A stretch of 40,540 bases of DNA, from positions 1 through 40,540 of the forward strand of contig WNKV01000028.1 of assembly GCA_009720755.1 (NCBI GenBank). The letters are read 5' to 3'. The position numbers and the translations under genes are program-made. This document shows, piece after piece, positions 10,450-18,364 of the stretch (positions within the stretch are counted from its first letter, which is position 1; each line of letters begins with the position of its first letter). A model generated the notes under the pieces. The model was not told where the DNA came from. It worked only from the letters and a program-made list of their open reading frames with translations, and made no database searches. Source of the DNA: Rhodoplanes serenus. Lineage in GTDB: Bacteria > Pseudomonadota > Alphaproteobacteria > Rhizobiales > Xanthobacteraceae.

Positions 10450-12501
10450 ATGCGGCACAACTTCACGCAGACGATGACGCTCGCCGGCTCGGTCCAGGAC
10501 GTCGACGCCGCCACGTCGACCTTCAGCCTGAAGGCGCGCACCGGCGACGTGTTTCGGGTGACGGTGGGCGAGACCACCACCTATCAGGTGCTCACCAACC
10601 TCGATCAGATCGGCCGCGACCGCGTGCCGGAGCCGACGACGGCGTCGCCCGACGACGTGCGCCGCGCGCTGGCGAAGTACATCGTGTCGGGGCGCCCGCT
10701 GTTCGTCGCCGGCCTCTATCAGCTCGACGGCGAGCGCGAGCGATTCGAGGCGCGCACCGTCTATCTGCTGCACTCCGATCCTGGCCGCTATCTGTTCGAG
10801 GAGACGCACTGGTGGCTCGCCCAGGTCACCCAGATGGCCGATCGCATCCTCGACCATCTGTTCGATCAGCGCCGCAGCTACACCATCGACGACTTCGCCA
10901 AGTTCTACCGCACCAACCTCAACATTCTCGGCCAGCCGGTGGACGACGACGTGCAGGAGAGCGCGGTGCTGTCGCGGCTGCTCTACGATCTCTCCACCGC
11001 CTTCCTGATCACCGGCGCGGAGCGCTACTTCCTCGCCGCCAACGCCGCGATGAAGTATCTGCGCGAGGCGTTCCGCTCGATCAGCCACGACGGCGAGTAC
11101 TGCTTCTGGGCCTATGGCCGGCGGCGCCACGAGGAGGGCGAGAAGGGCGAGAGCCTGTTCTTCGCGTCCCAGGGACCCGACGACATCGGCACCATTCCAC
11201 TCTATGAACAGATCTACTCGATCGCCGGGCTCACCCAATACTATCGCATCACCCTCGACACCGAGGTGCTGGAGGACATCCGGCGCACCATCAACGCCTT
11301 CCAGGCGTTCTGGTGGGACCCGCCGGCGGCCCGCGACAAGGGCTTTGCCGGCACCGGCGGCTACTACTCGCATCTCGATCCGGTGACCATGCGGCCCGAT
11401 ACTCCGGCGCTCGGCGACAACTTCCGCCGCAAAAACTGGAACTCGATCGGCGACCATATTCCCGCCTATCTGATCAATCTGATCCTCACCCTCGAGCCGC
11501 TGCCGCAGGGCACCGGGCGGGGCTATTTCGATGCGCTGCTGCGCACCTGCCTCGGCATCCTGGAGGAGACGACGAGCCTCATCGTCGAGAAGTTTCCCGA
11601 TCCGAAATCGAGCTATGTCAACGAGCGCTTTCACGACGACTGGACGCCCGACCACACCTATCGATGGCAGCAGAACCGCGCCGTCGTCGGCCACAACCTG
11701 AAGATCGCCTGGAACCTGACGCGCTGCGCCAACTACTTCCACATGCGTGCGGCGCGCCGCCGCGCCATGGGCAAGGTGCCGGAGGCGGCGGGCGACGACG
11801 ATCGCGCCGCGCGCTGTCTCGCGATCGCTCGCCAGCTCGCCGACCGGATGGCGTCCGTCGGCCTCGACGTGATTCGCGGCGGCGTCTTCGACTGCGTCGA
11901 GCGCGAGCCCTCGGGTGGCATGCCGATCCAGTTCGCGTGGGGCGCCACCAAGGACTTCTGGCAGCAGGAGCAGGGCATCCTCGCCTATCTGGTGCTGCAC
12001 GGCGCGACGCCGAGCGACCCCCAGTATCTCGGGCTCGCGCGCGAATGCGAAGCCTTCTGGAATCTGTTCTTTCTCGATCGCGAGCGCCAGGGTTACTACT
12101 TCCGCACCACCGAGAACGGGCTGCCGATCATCGACGGCCAGTACGGCATGAAGAGCAGCCACGCCATCGGGTATCACGCTTTCGAGCTGGCCTATCTGGC
12201 CCATGTCTACACCCGCGCCTTCGTGGATGCGGGCCGCGAGGCCGACAACGGCTTCTGCCTGTTCTTCCGGCTGCGCAAGTCGTCGATCCAGACCAGCATC
12301 AACGTGCTGCCGGACTTCATGCCGCCCGGTCGCCTGTCGATCGAGCGCATCGTCGCCAACGGCATCGACGTGACGGCCGACAAGCGGCCCGCCAACCCGG
12401 ACGACTTCCAGATCCATCTCGACGGTCTCGACGGCGAGCGGACCGACGGCACCATCTCGCTGGTGGTGCAGTTCACCGCCATCGCCCCGACCGGCGCCTG
12501 A
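10450..12501 (+). CDS. N-acylglucosamine 2-epimerase (AGE) family protein with extra beta domains
   Basis: A 683-residue protein. Residues ~1-115 form an OB-like beta domain (VQDVDAATSTFSLKARTGDVFRVTV). The middle, ~120-605, is an (alpha/alpha)6 barrel of the AGE/cellobiose-epimerase superfamily: GHNLKIAWNLTR at 414-425, K501-x2-W504-Q-Q-E507 (family KxxWxQxE), and H571/H576 in SSHAIGYHAFEL, the place of the second catalytic His. The Glu common in GHxxE is Lys here (residue 418). The C-terminal ~75 residues look like another beta domain. AGE enzymes epimerise or isomerise free sugars through an enediolate; the sugar here is unknown. No signal peptide is seen, so it is cytosolic. It is the first gene of the 10450-17395 cluster, 30 bp before the DJ-1 gene. 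Start ATG 10450 follows GGGGGA; sequence upstream has no family similarity. Confidence 0.72.
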   Translation: MRHNFTQTMTLAGSVQDVDAATSTFSLKARTGDVFRVTVGETTTYQVLTNLDQIGRDRVPEPTTASPDDVRRALAKYIVSGRPLFVAGLYQLDGERERFEARTVYLLHSDPGRYLFEETHWWLAQVTQMADRILDHLFDQRRSYTIDDFAKFYRTNLNILGQPVDDDVQESAVLSRLLYDLSTAFLITGAERYFLAANAAMKYLREAFRSISHDGEYCFWAYGRRRHEEGEKGESLFFASQGPDDIGTIPLYEQIYSIAGLTQYYRITLDTEVLEDIRRTINAFQAFWWDPPAARDKGFAGTGGYYSHLDPVTMRPDTPALGDNFRRKNWNSIGDHIPAYLINLILTLEPLPQGTGRGYFDALLRTCLGILEETTSLIVEKFPDPKSSYVNERFHDDWTPDHTYRWQQNRAVVGHNLKIAWNLTRCANYFHMRAARRRAMGKVPEAAGDDDRAARCLAIARQLADRMASVGLDVIRGGVFDCVEREPSGGMPIQFAWGATKDFWQQEQGILAYLVLHGATPSDPQYLGLARECEAFWNLFFLDRERQGYYFRTTENGLPIIDGQYGMKSSHAIGYHAFELAYLAHVYTRAFVDAGREADNGFCLFFRLRKSSIQTSINVLPDFMPPGRLSIERIVANGIDVTADKRPANPDDFQIHLDGLDGERTDGTISLVVQFTAIAPTGA

Positions 12502-12531
12502 ACGTCACGTCGCGCAAGCCAGGAGACCGCG

Positions 12532-14079
12532 ATGACCAACACGCCCCTCGCCGGCAAGAAGATCGCCGTGCTCGTCGAGTCCCAGTATATCCCGGGCGAG
12601 ATCCGCCTCTACCGCGAACGCTTCGCCGCCTATGGTGCGACCGTCGATCTGGTGTCGCGCCTGTGGGGGCAGCCCAGCCTGCGCTTCTACTCGACGGTCG
12701 AGCCCGGCGTCGTCGACGAGATCGAATGGATCGAGGTCGACAAGGACGTCGCGACGGTGGCGCCGGAGGATTATGCCGCCGTCATCGTCTCGGCCAACTA
12801 CACCAGCGTGCGACTGCGCTGGAGCGAGCGCGAGGACGTGACCGCCGCCAATGCCGCCGAGGTGGCGCGGAGTGTGCCGGCCGCGCACTTCTTCCGCCGT
12901 GCCATGGCGGACCCGCGGATCGTCAAGGCCGCCGCCTGCCACGGCCTGTGGCTGCTGACCACCTCGCCCGATCTGCTCGCCGGCCGCAAGGTGATCTGCA
13001 ACAAGGTGGTGCTCGCCGACGTGGTCAATGCGGGTGGGCTCTACACGCCCTGCGTCGCCGGCACGCCGGAGGATCGCCAGGTGGTGGTCGACGGCGATCT
13101 CGTCACCAACAACTCCTGGCATGCCACCGAGGCGCTGATCGATGCGGTGAAGGATGCCATCGTGGCGGGACCCGCGGCGGGCGTGCCCGATCCGCTGCCC
13201 CCGCTCCCGGACCCGCGCGGAAAACGTCACGTCCTCGTGGTGCTGTCGGAATGGGGCTACTGGGGCGAGGAGCTGGTCGGGCCGCTGGACGAGTTCGACC
13301 GCGCCGGCTGGACGGTCGATTTCTGCACGCCGAACGGACGCCGGCCCAACGCGATTCCCGTCAGCATGGACCCGGACTTCTTCGACCCCGCCCTGATGCG
13401 GCCGGTGACGACGCCCGCGATGGCCGCCAAGGTGCGCGAGATCGACGATCCGTCGACCGCGCAGGGGCGCCGCCTGCAAACGCCGATCTCGCTCGCCGCC
13501 TGGTTCCCGGATCGGCCCTACTACTCGGCGCCGAGCTTCGTGCGCCTGCTCGAAGCCTACAATCGGGCCCTGGCGGCGGCGCGCGACAGCATCGCGCGTT
13601 ACGACGCGGTGCTGATCGTCGGCGGCTCAGGGCCGGTGGTCGACCTCGTCAACAACCAGCGCGTCCACGACCTGATCCTGGCGTTCCACGACGCCGGCAA
13701 GCCGATCGCGGCGGAGTGCTACGGCGTCGCCTGCCTGGCCTTCGCGCGCGACATGAACATCCGCAAGAGCATCATCTGGGGCAAGCACGTCACCGGGCAC
13801 TGCCTCGAATACGACTACAAAGATGGCACCGCCTTCGTGCGCGCCCGCAACACGTTCCTGGACTTCAACATGGGGCCGCCGCCCTATCCGCTGGAGTTCA
13901 TCCTGCGCGACGCGACCGGGCCGGACGGTGGATTCCACGGCAATTTCGGGCATCCGACCAGCGTGCTGGTCGACTACCCGTTCATCACCGGGCGCTCGAC
14001 GCCGGACAGCACGCTGACCGGCCGCAAGCTGATCGAGGTGCTCGACGGTGATCCGCCGCTTCGCCGCTGGGGCTGGTGA
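12532..14079 (+). CDS. tandem DJ-1/PfpI domain protein
   Basis: A 515-residue protein made of two DJ-1/PfpI (class I glutamine amidotransferase-like) domains. Domain 1 (~1-200) opens KKIAVLVESQYIPGEIRLYRERF and has a nucleophile elbow AACHGLWLL with Cys136. Domain 2 (~230-505) opens KRHVLVVLSEWGYWGEELVGPL, has DAVLIVGGSGPVVDL near 360 and a second elbow AECYGVACL with Cys396 preceded by Glu395. Both retain the cysteine, so both could be active. Known family activities are glyoxalase III, deglycase/hydratase and protease-like; domain 2 with its longer N-terminal part is closer to Hsp31-type members by eye. AGGAG precedes ATG 12532. It lies between a sugar epimerase-like gene and an EthD gene, which suggests action on sugar-derived carbonyls (inference). 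Confidence 0.8.
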   Translation: MTNTPLAGKKIAVLVESQYIPGEIRLYRERFAAYGATVDLVSRLWGQPSLRFYSTVEPGVVDEIEWIEVDKDVATVAPEDYAAVIVSANYTSVRLRWSEREDVTAANAAEVARSVPAAHFFRRAMADPRIVKAAACHGLWLLTTSPDLLAGRKVICNKVVLADVVNAGGLYTPCVAGTPEDRQVVVDGDLVTNNSWHATEALIDAVKDAIVAGPAAGVPDPLPPLPDPRGKRHVLVVLSEWGYWGEELVGPLDEFDRAGWTVDFCTPNGRRPNAIPVSMDPDFFDPALMRPVTTPAMAAKVREIDDPSTAQGRRLQTPISLAAWFPDRPYYSAPSFVRLLEAYNRALAAARDSIARYDAVLIVGGSGPVVDLVNNQRVHDLILAFHDAGKPIAAECYGVACLAFARDMNIRKSIIWGKHVTGHCLEYDYKDGTAFVRARNTFLDFNMGPPPYPLEFILRDATGPDGGFHGNFGHPTSVLVDYPFITGRSTPDSTLTGRKLIEVLDGDPPLRRWGW

Positions 14080-14092
14080 ACTCACGCGCCGG

Positions 14093-14200
14093 TCGTTCCC
14101 GGGAGCGCGGCGAAGCCGCGAACCCGGACGCCAGCATCCGATTCCGAAGCACGCAACGGAAGTCCGGGTTCGGCGCGTCGCGCCGTCCCGGAATGACGGA
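14093..14200. repeat. REP-like long imperfect inverted repeat between cluster genes
   Basis: The left arm begins TCGTTCCCGGGAGCGCGGCG and the right arm ends with CGTCCCGGAATGACGG-like sequence, with AACCCGGA and GTCCGGGTT as inner arms. The shape (CGTTCCCGGG... CCCGGAATGACGG) is that of intergenic elements common in Bradyrhizobium-type genomes. It fills the gap between the DJ-1 and EthD genes and may separate their expression or stabilise the message. Confidence 0.65.
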
Positions 14201-14211
14201 GCAGGTCGCCG

Positions 14212-14922
14212 ATGATCCAGCAGTTCATCTTCGCACATCCCAAGCCCGGGATGAGCGAGGCGGAGTTCCAGCGATACTGGGTCGAGGTGCATGCGGTGCG
14301 CTATGCGAGCCGCATCCCGCAGATCCGCAAGTACAAGGTGGATACCCGCATCGCTCGGCCGGGCGATCCCGCCGATCCGTTGTGGGACGGCGTCGCCGAG
14401 ATCTGGCTCGATGACGAGGCGGCCGAGGTGGCCTCGCTGGAGTCGCCCGAGCTGATCCAGGGCGCCCGCGCCGACGAGCCCAACTGGGCGGCGTTCTGGC
14501 GCACCGTGGTGCTCGACACCACGGCGCATCCGCGGCTGCCCGGGCCGCCCGAGACGCGCGACGCCGCCGGCGTGCTGCTGCTGGTCCTCACCAAGCGCCG
14601 CGAGGGCCTGCGTCTCGCCGACTTCCGCGCCCATCTGCTGGGGCCGCACGCCGACAAGGCGGAGGCGCTGCCGGGGCTGCGGCGCTATCAGATCGGCCTC
14701 GTCCGCGACGCCGCCTATGCGATCAGCGAATCGCCGCTCGATGCCGTCGAGCAATTCTGGTTCGACGATGCCGATGCGGTGGATGTCGCGGAAGCGTCGC
14801 TGCCGCATGCGCTGCTCGCGGCCGATTGGCGCCTGTGCGCCGAGCCGCGCTGGCTGCATCGGATGCTCGTGCGCGAGCACTGGATCATCGGGCCGGAGCT
14901 ACGGCCCTATCCGCCTGCATGA
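14212..14922 (+). CDS. tandem EthD-domain protein (dimeric alpha/beta barrel)
   Basis: A 236-residue protein with two EthD-like ferredoxin-fold halves. The first is MIQQFIFAHPKPGMSEAEFQRYWVEVHAVRYASRIPQIRKY (~1-100). The second starts near 118 with VLLLVLTKRREGLRLADFRAHLLGPHADKAEALPGLRRYQI. Single EthD domains normally dimerise to make the barrel; here the duplication can build it within one chain. EthD proteins include small accessory proteins of ether degradation and polyketide or catechol-type lyases and cyclases; the substrate cannot be deduced. The stop is 16 nt before the GH13 start, so co-expression with it is likely; an REP-like element separates it from the DJ-1 gene upstream. Confidence 0.75.
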   Translation: MIQQFIFAHPKPGMSEAEFQRYWVEVHAVRYASRIPQIRKYKVDTRIARPGDPADPLWDGVAEIWLDDEAAEVASLESPELIQGARADEPNWAAFWRTVVLDTTAHPRLPGPPETRDAAGVLLLVLTKRREGLRLADFRAHLLGPHADKAEALPGLRRYQIGLVRDAAYAISESPLDAVEQFWFDDADAVDVAEASLPHALLAADWRLCAEPRWLHRMLVREHWIIGPELRPYPPA

Positions 14923-14938
14923 CTTCTGCGAGGACCCC

Positions 14939-17395
14939 ATGCCGCAGATTCCCGTCCATTTCGAGTATCGCACCGGCCTGCGCCATATCGTGCTTCGCAA
15001 CATGCGCCTGACCGGGAGCTGGGACGCGGCCGGCCGGTCCTCGGCGCAGTGGTCGACGGTGCCGATGGAGGCCTTCACGGCCGACGACGGCTGCCCGGCG
15101 TTTCGCGCCACCATCGGGCTCGCCGCCGACGCCGTCGGCAACACGTTCCACTGGAGCGTCGTTGCCGAGACGGCGGCGGGCGAGAGCATCTCGGCCATTC
15201 CGACCGAGCCGAGCGAGGCGGATGCGACCGATCCGGTGCGCGCCTTCGTGCTCGCCGGCGCCGATCAGATCGAGCGATACCATCTCACCCATTGCCGACG
15301 CCTCGGCGCCAACCGGCTGGAGCGGCCGGGCGCGCCGCCGGCGGTGCGTTTTGCCGTCTGGGCGCCCTATGCCCAGAAGGTGGAGCTGGTGCGCGGCCTG
15401 CTCTCGGGCGCCGAGAACGACAAGGGCGGCTATATCTTCGACGACGGCCGCGGCATCAAAGAAACGGCACCGATGCATCGCGAGCCGGACGGCGTGTGGA
15501 GCACGCGGCCCGAGGATCTGCCCGAAGGCGGGTTGCTGACGGCCTACGATCACACCCTCTACATGTTCCGCATCACCCGCGACGACGGCAGTATCGTCTA
15601 CCGAACCGATCTCTACTCGCGCTGCCAGATCGGCAGCGGCAATGTCGATCCGGCTCGCGATCCGTCGTGGTGCGGCTGCCGCCGCAGCCTCGACGGCACC
15701 AAGAGCTGCTCCGTGATGGTCGATCCGGCGCGCGGCGTGACGACCAACTTCGAATCGACGGTGTTCCCGGAGACCGAGTGGACCGCCGAAGAGGAGTTCT
15801 GGCGCGACGAGTTCGATCCGGCGCGGCCGGTGCCGCAGCGGCTGGAGGATCTCGTCATCTACGAGCTGCATGTCGACGGGCTGGCGGCCGGCCAGGCGGC
15901 GCGCGGTCGGTTGAAGGACGCCATGGCGCTGCTGCCCTATCTGCGCGACCTCGGCGTCAACGCGATCGAGCTGATGCCGCTGTCCGAATACGAGGGCTGG
16001 GCGAGCTGGGGCTACGGCTCGTCGCACTACCTCGCCATCGAGTATGCGGGCGGCGGCCGCGACCAGTTCAAGCATTTCGTTCGCGAATGCCATCGCCATG
16101 GCATGGCGGTGATCATGGACGTGGTCTACAACCACTACATCAAGGATGCCGAGCGGGCCGAATGGGCCTACGATTCGACCGCGCCCGAGCGCAACATCTA
16201 TTACTGGTACGAGGGCAAGCCCGGCGACTATCGGTTTCCGGAGGGCGGCTATATCGACAACCAGTCGACCGGCTGGGCACCGCGCTTCTTCGAGGAGAAC
16301 GTCCGCAAGCTGTTCTGCTCCAGCGCCGCCATGCTGGTCGACGAGTTCCATGTCGACGGCTTCCGCGTCGACCAGACGACATCGCTGCATTCCTATGCGG
16401 TGCTGCACGCCGACGGGCGCGCCGCGAACACCGCCCGGATCTTCGGCCAGAAGTTTCTGCGCGAATGGACCCGCACGGTGCGGCTGGTGCGGCCCGACGT
16501 GATCCTGATCGCCGAGGATCATTCGGGCTGGCCGGCGGTGACGCAGCCGACCGCGGCGGGCGGGCTCGGCTTCGATGCCGCCTGGTATGCCGAGCACTAC
16601 CATCAGCTCATCGGCGACGCGACCAACGACAGCCAGCGCGCCCGGCTTCTCAATTTCGCCGGCTACGGCGACGACCGGCCGCTCGCCATGAGCTGGTTCG
16701 CCGGCACGCTGGCGGCGAGCACGCAGGGGCGGGTCGTCTATCACGAGTCCCACGACGAGGCGGGCAATTCGAGCTACGAGGAGAACGGCCGCAAGGTTTA
16801 CTCGGCCCGCACCATCGTGACGGCGGTGAACGGGGCGCCGCTCGTCGGCGCGACCCGCGACGTGGCCGAGGCGCGGGTGCGGGTCGTCGCCGCGCTCTCG
16901 CTGCTCGGCCCCGCGACCCCGATGTTCTTCATGGGCGAGGAGGTCGGCGCGTCGCAGCCCTACCGCTATGACGACTTCATCGATCACCGGGAGAACTTCC
17001 CGGCGATGCGGGAGTCCTGGGGGGCGCGGCTGTTCGGCTTCTATCGCGACGTGATCGCGCTGCGGCGGGAGAGCCCGGCGCTGCGCTCGCATGCGATCGA
17101 TATCCTCCACGTCCATGACGCCAACCGGGTGCTGGCGTTCCGCCGCGCCACCGACGGCGCCGCGCCGGGGGGCGAACTCCTGGTGATCGCCAGCCTCGCC
17201 AATCACGCCTACGCGGCAGGCTACCGCATCGCCCATCCGACGCTCGCCGACGGGCAATGGCGCGAGGTGCTGAACAGCGACGCCCCAATGTATGGCGGCA
17301 GCGGACTAGTCAATCCGGCGCTTGTCGAGTCGCAGCACGGCGCCGTGACGGTGCTGCTGCCGGCCACAGCGGTCGTGGTGCTGCAACGATCCTGA
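14939..17395 (+). CDS. GH13 alpha-amylase-family enzyme, GlgB (branching enzyme)-like
   Basis: An 818-residue alpha-glucan enzyme. Residues ~1-85 look like a small starch-binding domain (MRLTGSWDAAGRSSAQWSTV). A CBM48-like domain follows at ~135-280 (RFAVWAPYAQKVELVRG), then the TIM barrel. GH13 regions are intact: DVVYNH 394-399, GFRVDQ with nucleophile Asp478, IAEDHSGWPAVTQP with acid/base Glu526, and ESHDE with Asp606. Region III and FMGEEVG resemble glycogen branching enzymes more than amylases. A cysteine-rich insert starts at Cys229 (CQIG... CGC... SCSV). A C-terminal all-beta domain ends the chain. There is no signal peptide, so the site is cytosolic glycogen or malto-oligosaccharide. 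GAGGA is 5 nt before ATG 14939. It is the last gene of the cluster. The activity (branching, transfer or hydrolysis) is open. Confidence 0.87.
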   Translation: MPQIPVHFEYRTGLRHIVLRNMRLTGSWDAAGRSSAQWSTVPMEAFTADDGCPAFRATIGLAADAVGNTFHWSVVAETAAGESISAIPTEPSEADATDPVRAFVLAGADQIERYHLTHCRRLGANRLERPGAPPAVRFAVWAPYAQKVELVRGLLSGAENDKGGYIFDDGRGIKETAPMHREPDGVWSTRPEDLPEGGLLTAYDHTLYMFRITRDDGSIVYRTDLYSRCQIGSGNVDPARDPSWCGCRRSLDGTKSCSVMVDPARGVTTNFESTVFPETEWTAEEEFWRDEFDPARPVPQRLEDLVIYELHVDGLAAGQAARGRLKDAMALLPYLRDLGVNAIELMPLSEYEGWASWGYGSSHYLAIEYAGGGRDQFKHFVRECHRHGMAVIMDVVYNHYIKDAERAEWAYDSTAPERNIYYWYEGKPGDYRFPEGGYIDNQSTGWAPRFFEENVRKLFCSSAAMLVDEFHVDGFRVDQTTSLHSYAVLHADGRAANTARIFGQKFLREWTRTVRLVRPDVILIAEDHSGWPAVTQPTAAGGLGFDAAWYAEHYHQLIGDATNDSQRARLLNFAGYGDDRPLAMSWFAGTLAASTQGRVVYHESHDEAGNSSYEENGRKVYSARTIVTAVNGAPLVGATRDVAEARVRVVAALSLLGPATPMFFMGEEVGASQPYRYDDFIDHRENFPAMRESWGARLFGFYRDVIALRRESPALRSHAIDILHVHDANRVLAFRRATDGAAPGGELLVIASLANHAYAAGYRIAHPTLADGQWREVLNSDAPMYGGSGLVNPALVESQHGAVTVLLPATAVVVLQRS

Positions 17396-17531
17396 GTCCG
17401 TAGGAATACCGAGTGCGGCCTCCGGCTCATGATGGAGGTTTCAAGGTAACGCCAACGTTGAGGCCGCGGCCCTCGAACGCAGCCGATACCGCCGCTCATC
17501 CATTTGGATAATCTGACAAGATACGAGTCAC

Positions 17532-17563
17532 GGGAGATTCCCCCGTCATCGGCGGTATCTCCC
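17532..17563. promoter_or_regulatory. 7-bp inverted repeat upstream of the nap operon
   Basis: GGGAGAT at 17532-17538 and ATCTCCC at 17557-17563, 18 nt apart, directly upstream of the FNR-type box. It may bind an additional regulator or be the terminator stem of the GH13 message; no T-run follows. Confidence 0.3.
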
Positions 17564-17569
17564 TATTGA

Positions 17570-17583
17570 CTGATCCGGATCAA
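17570..17583 (+). promoter_or_regulatory. FNR/FixK/NNR-type box of the nap operon
   Basis: CTGATCCGGATCAA matches TTGAT-N4-ATCAA at 9 of 10 fixed positions. Its centre (17576.5) is 41.5 nt before position 17618, and a weak -10 (TATCTG, 17606-17611) falls exactly where a class II CRP/FNR activator needs it. This predicts oxygen- or NO-controlled transcription from about 17618, and means coding must begin after that point. Confidence 0.7.
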
Positions 17584-17674
17584 CGATCCCGCCGATTTGC
17601 TCGGCTATCTGTCGGCTCGATGTCCCGCCGCGTCGAGTCCGCTCGTCGAAACGAAGCTCTCGTCCCGACCTCAA

Positions 17675-18097
17675 GTGATCCCCGTGTTTCGTAATCCGTT
17701 GCCGTCAACCGGCCACCGGGTGGCCGCCGTCGATCGTCGCCGCTTCCTCGGGGGCACGTGGAGCCGTGACTCGAGCGGAGCAGCCGGAGCGCGGCCGGGC
17801 GCGGCCGAACCCAGCAGGGCGGTGGCGAGCGCGGCGGCCGAGGACGACAGCCCGGCGGCTGCCTGCCTGCTGGTTCGTGCGCACCCGGCTCGAATCGATG
17901 CCGTCGCGGCGGCGATCCCCGACATCGATGGAGTCGATCGTGTCACCGCCGCGCCGGGCGGCCGCCTGGTCGCCACCGTGTGGTGCGATCACGTCGCTGC
18001 GGCGCTCGGCGCCATCACGGCGCTCCCCGGCGTCCTCGCCGTTTCGATCCGCGATACCTCGCTCGACACCCAGACCGACCCGGAGAACCGCGCATGA
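17675..18097 (+). CDS. NapD-like protein with N-terminal twin-arginine-type motif
   Basis: 140 residues from GTG 17675. Residues ~70-137 are NapD-like: AACLLVRAHPARIDAVAAAIPDIDGVDRVTAAPGGRLVATV, ending PGVLAVSIRDTSLD, the place of the NapD VSLVYH strand. The N-terminus carries VDRRRFLGGTW, resembling a Tat motif or the start of NapF ferredoxins, followed by an Ala/Ser/Pro-rich linker. NapD proteins bind the NapA Tat signal to guide cofactor loading. The start is uncertain: no strong ribosome site is seen, and GTG 17684, TTG 17699 and GTG 17720 are alternatives; TTG 17597 is excluded if transcription starts near 17618. Its stop overlaps the next napD start (ATGA). It is a second NapD paralogue or a NapF-like N-terminus fused to NapD. 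Confidence 0.7.
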   Translation: MIPVFRNPLPSTGHRVAAVDRRRFLGGTWSRDSSGAAGARPGAAEPSRAVASAAAEDDSPAAACLLVRAHPARIDAVAAAIPDIDGVDRVTAAPGGRLVATVWCDHVAAALGAITALPGVLAVSIRDTSLDTQTDPENRA

Positions 18098-18360
18098 ATG
18101 TCTGCGGCGTCCTCGTCCACACCGTTCCGGACCGCGCCGACGAGGTGGCGCGCGCGCTCGGTGAGATTCCCGGCAGCGAGCTGCACGGCGCCGCCGATGG
18201 CGGTCGGCTGATCGTGACGCTGGAAGACACCCCGCAGGCGACCGCGCTCGACGGTCTCGCGGCCATTCACCGGCTCCCCGGCGTCGTCGCCGCGGCGCTC
18301 GTCTATCACGGATTCGACCAGGACCGCGGCTCCGCCGCCCCGCACGTCATGGAGGCTTGA
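18094..18360 (+). CDS. napD: NapD, chaperone of periplasmic nitrate reductase
   Basis: 88 residues, full-length Nap[45 protein letters not shown] with the C-terminal strand [17 protein letters not shown]. NapD binds the twin-arginine signal of NapA in the cytoplasm, preventing export before the molybdenum cofactor and 4Fe-4S cluster are inserted. Its ATG overlaps the stop of the preceding NapD-like gene by ATGA, and it ends 4 nt before napA with GGAGG inside its last codons, so the three are translationally coupled. Confidence 0.92.
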   Translation: MNVCGVLVHTVPDRADEVARALGEIPGSELHGAADGGRLIVTLEDTPQATALDGLAAIHRLPGVVAAALVYHGFDQDRGSAAPHVMEA

Positions 18361-18364
18361 AGCA

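Noticed and set aside
10261-12417. 718-codon minus-strand open frame opposite the AGE-family gene
   Set aside because: No motifs and shadow-like composition; the plus strand has an AGE-type protein.
14076-14211. coding extension upstream of the EthD gene
   Set aside because: The stretch is an inverted-repeat element seen between genes; reading frames through it are accidental.
17597-17674. TTG 17597 as start of the NapD-like gene
   Set aside because: It lies upstream of the transcription start predicted from the FNR box and -10 element, and the added residues have no family similarity.
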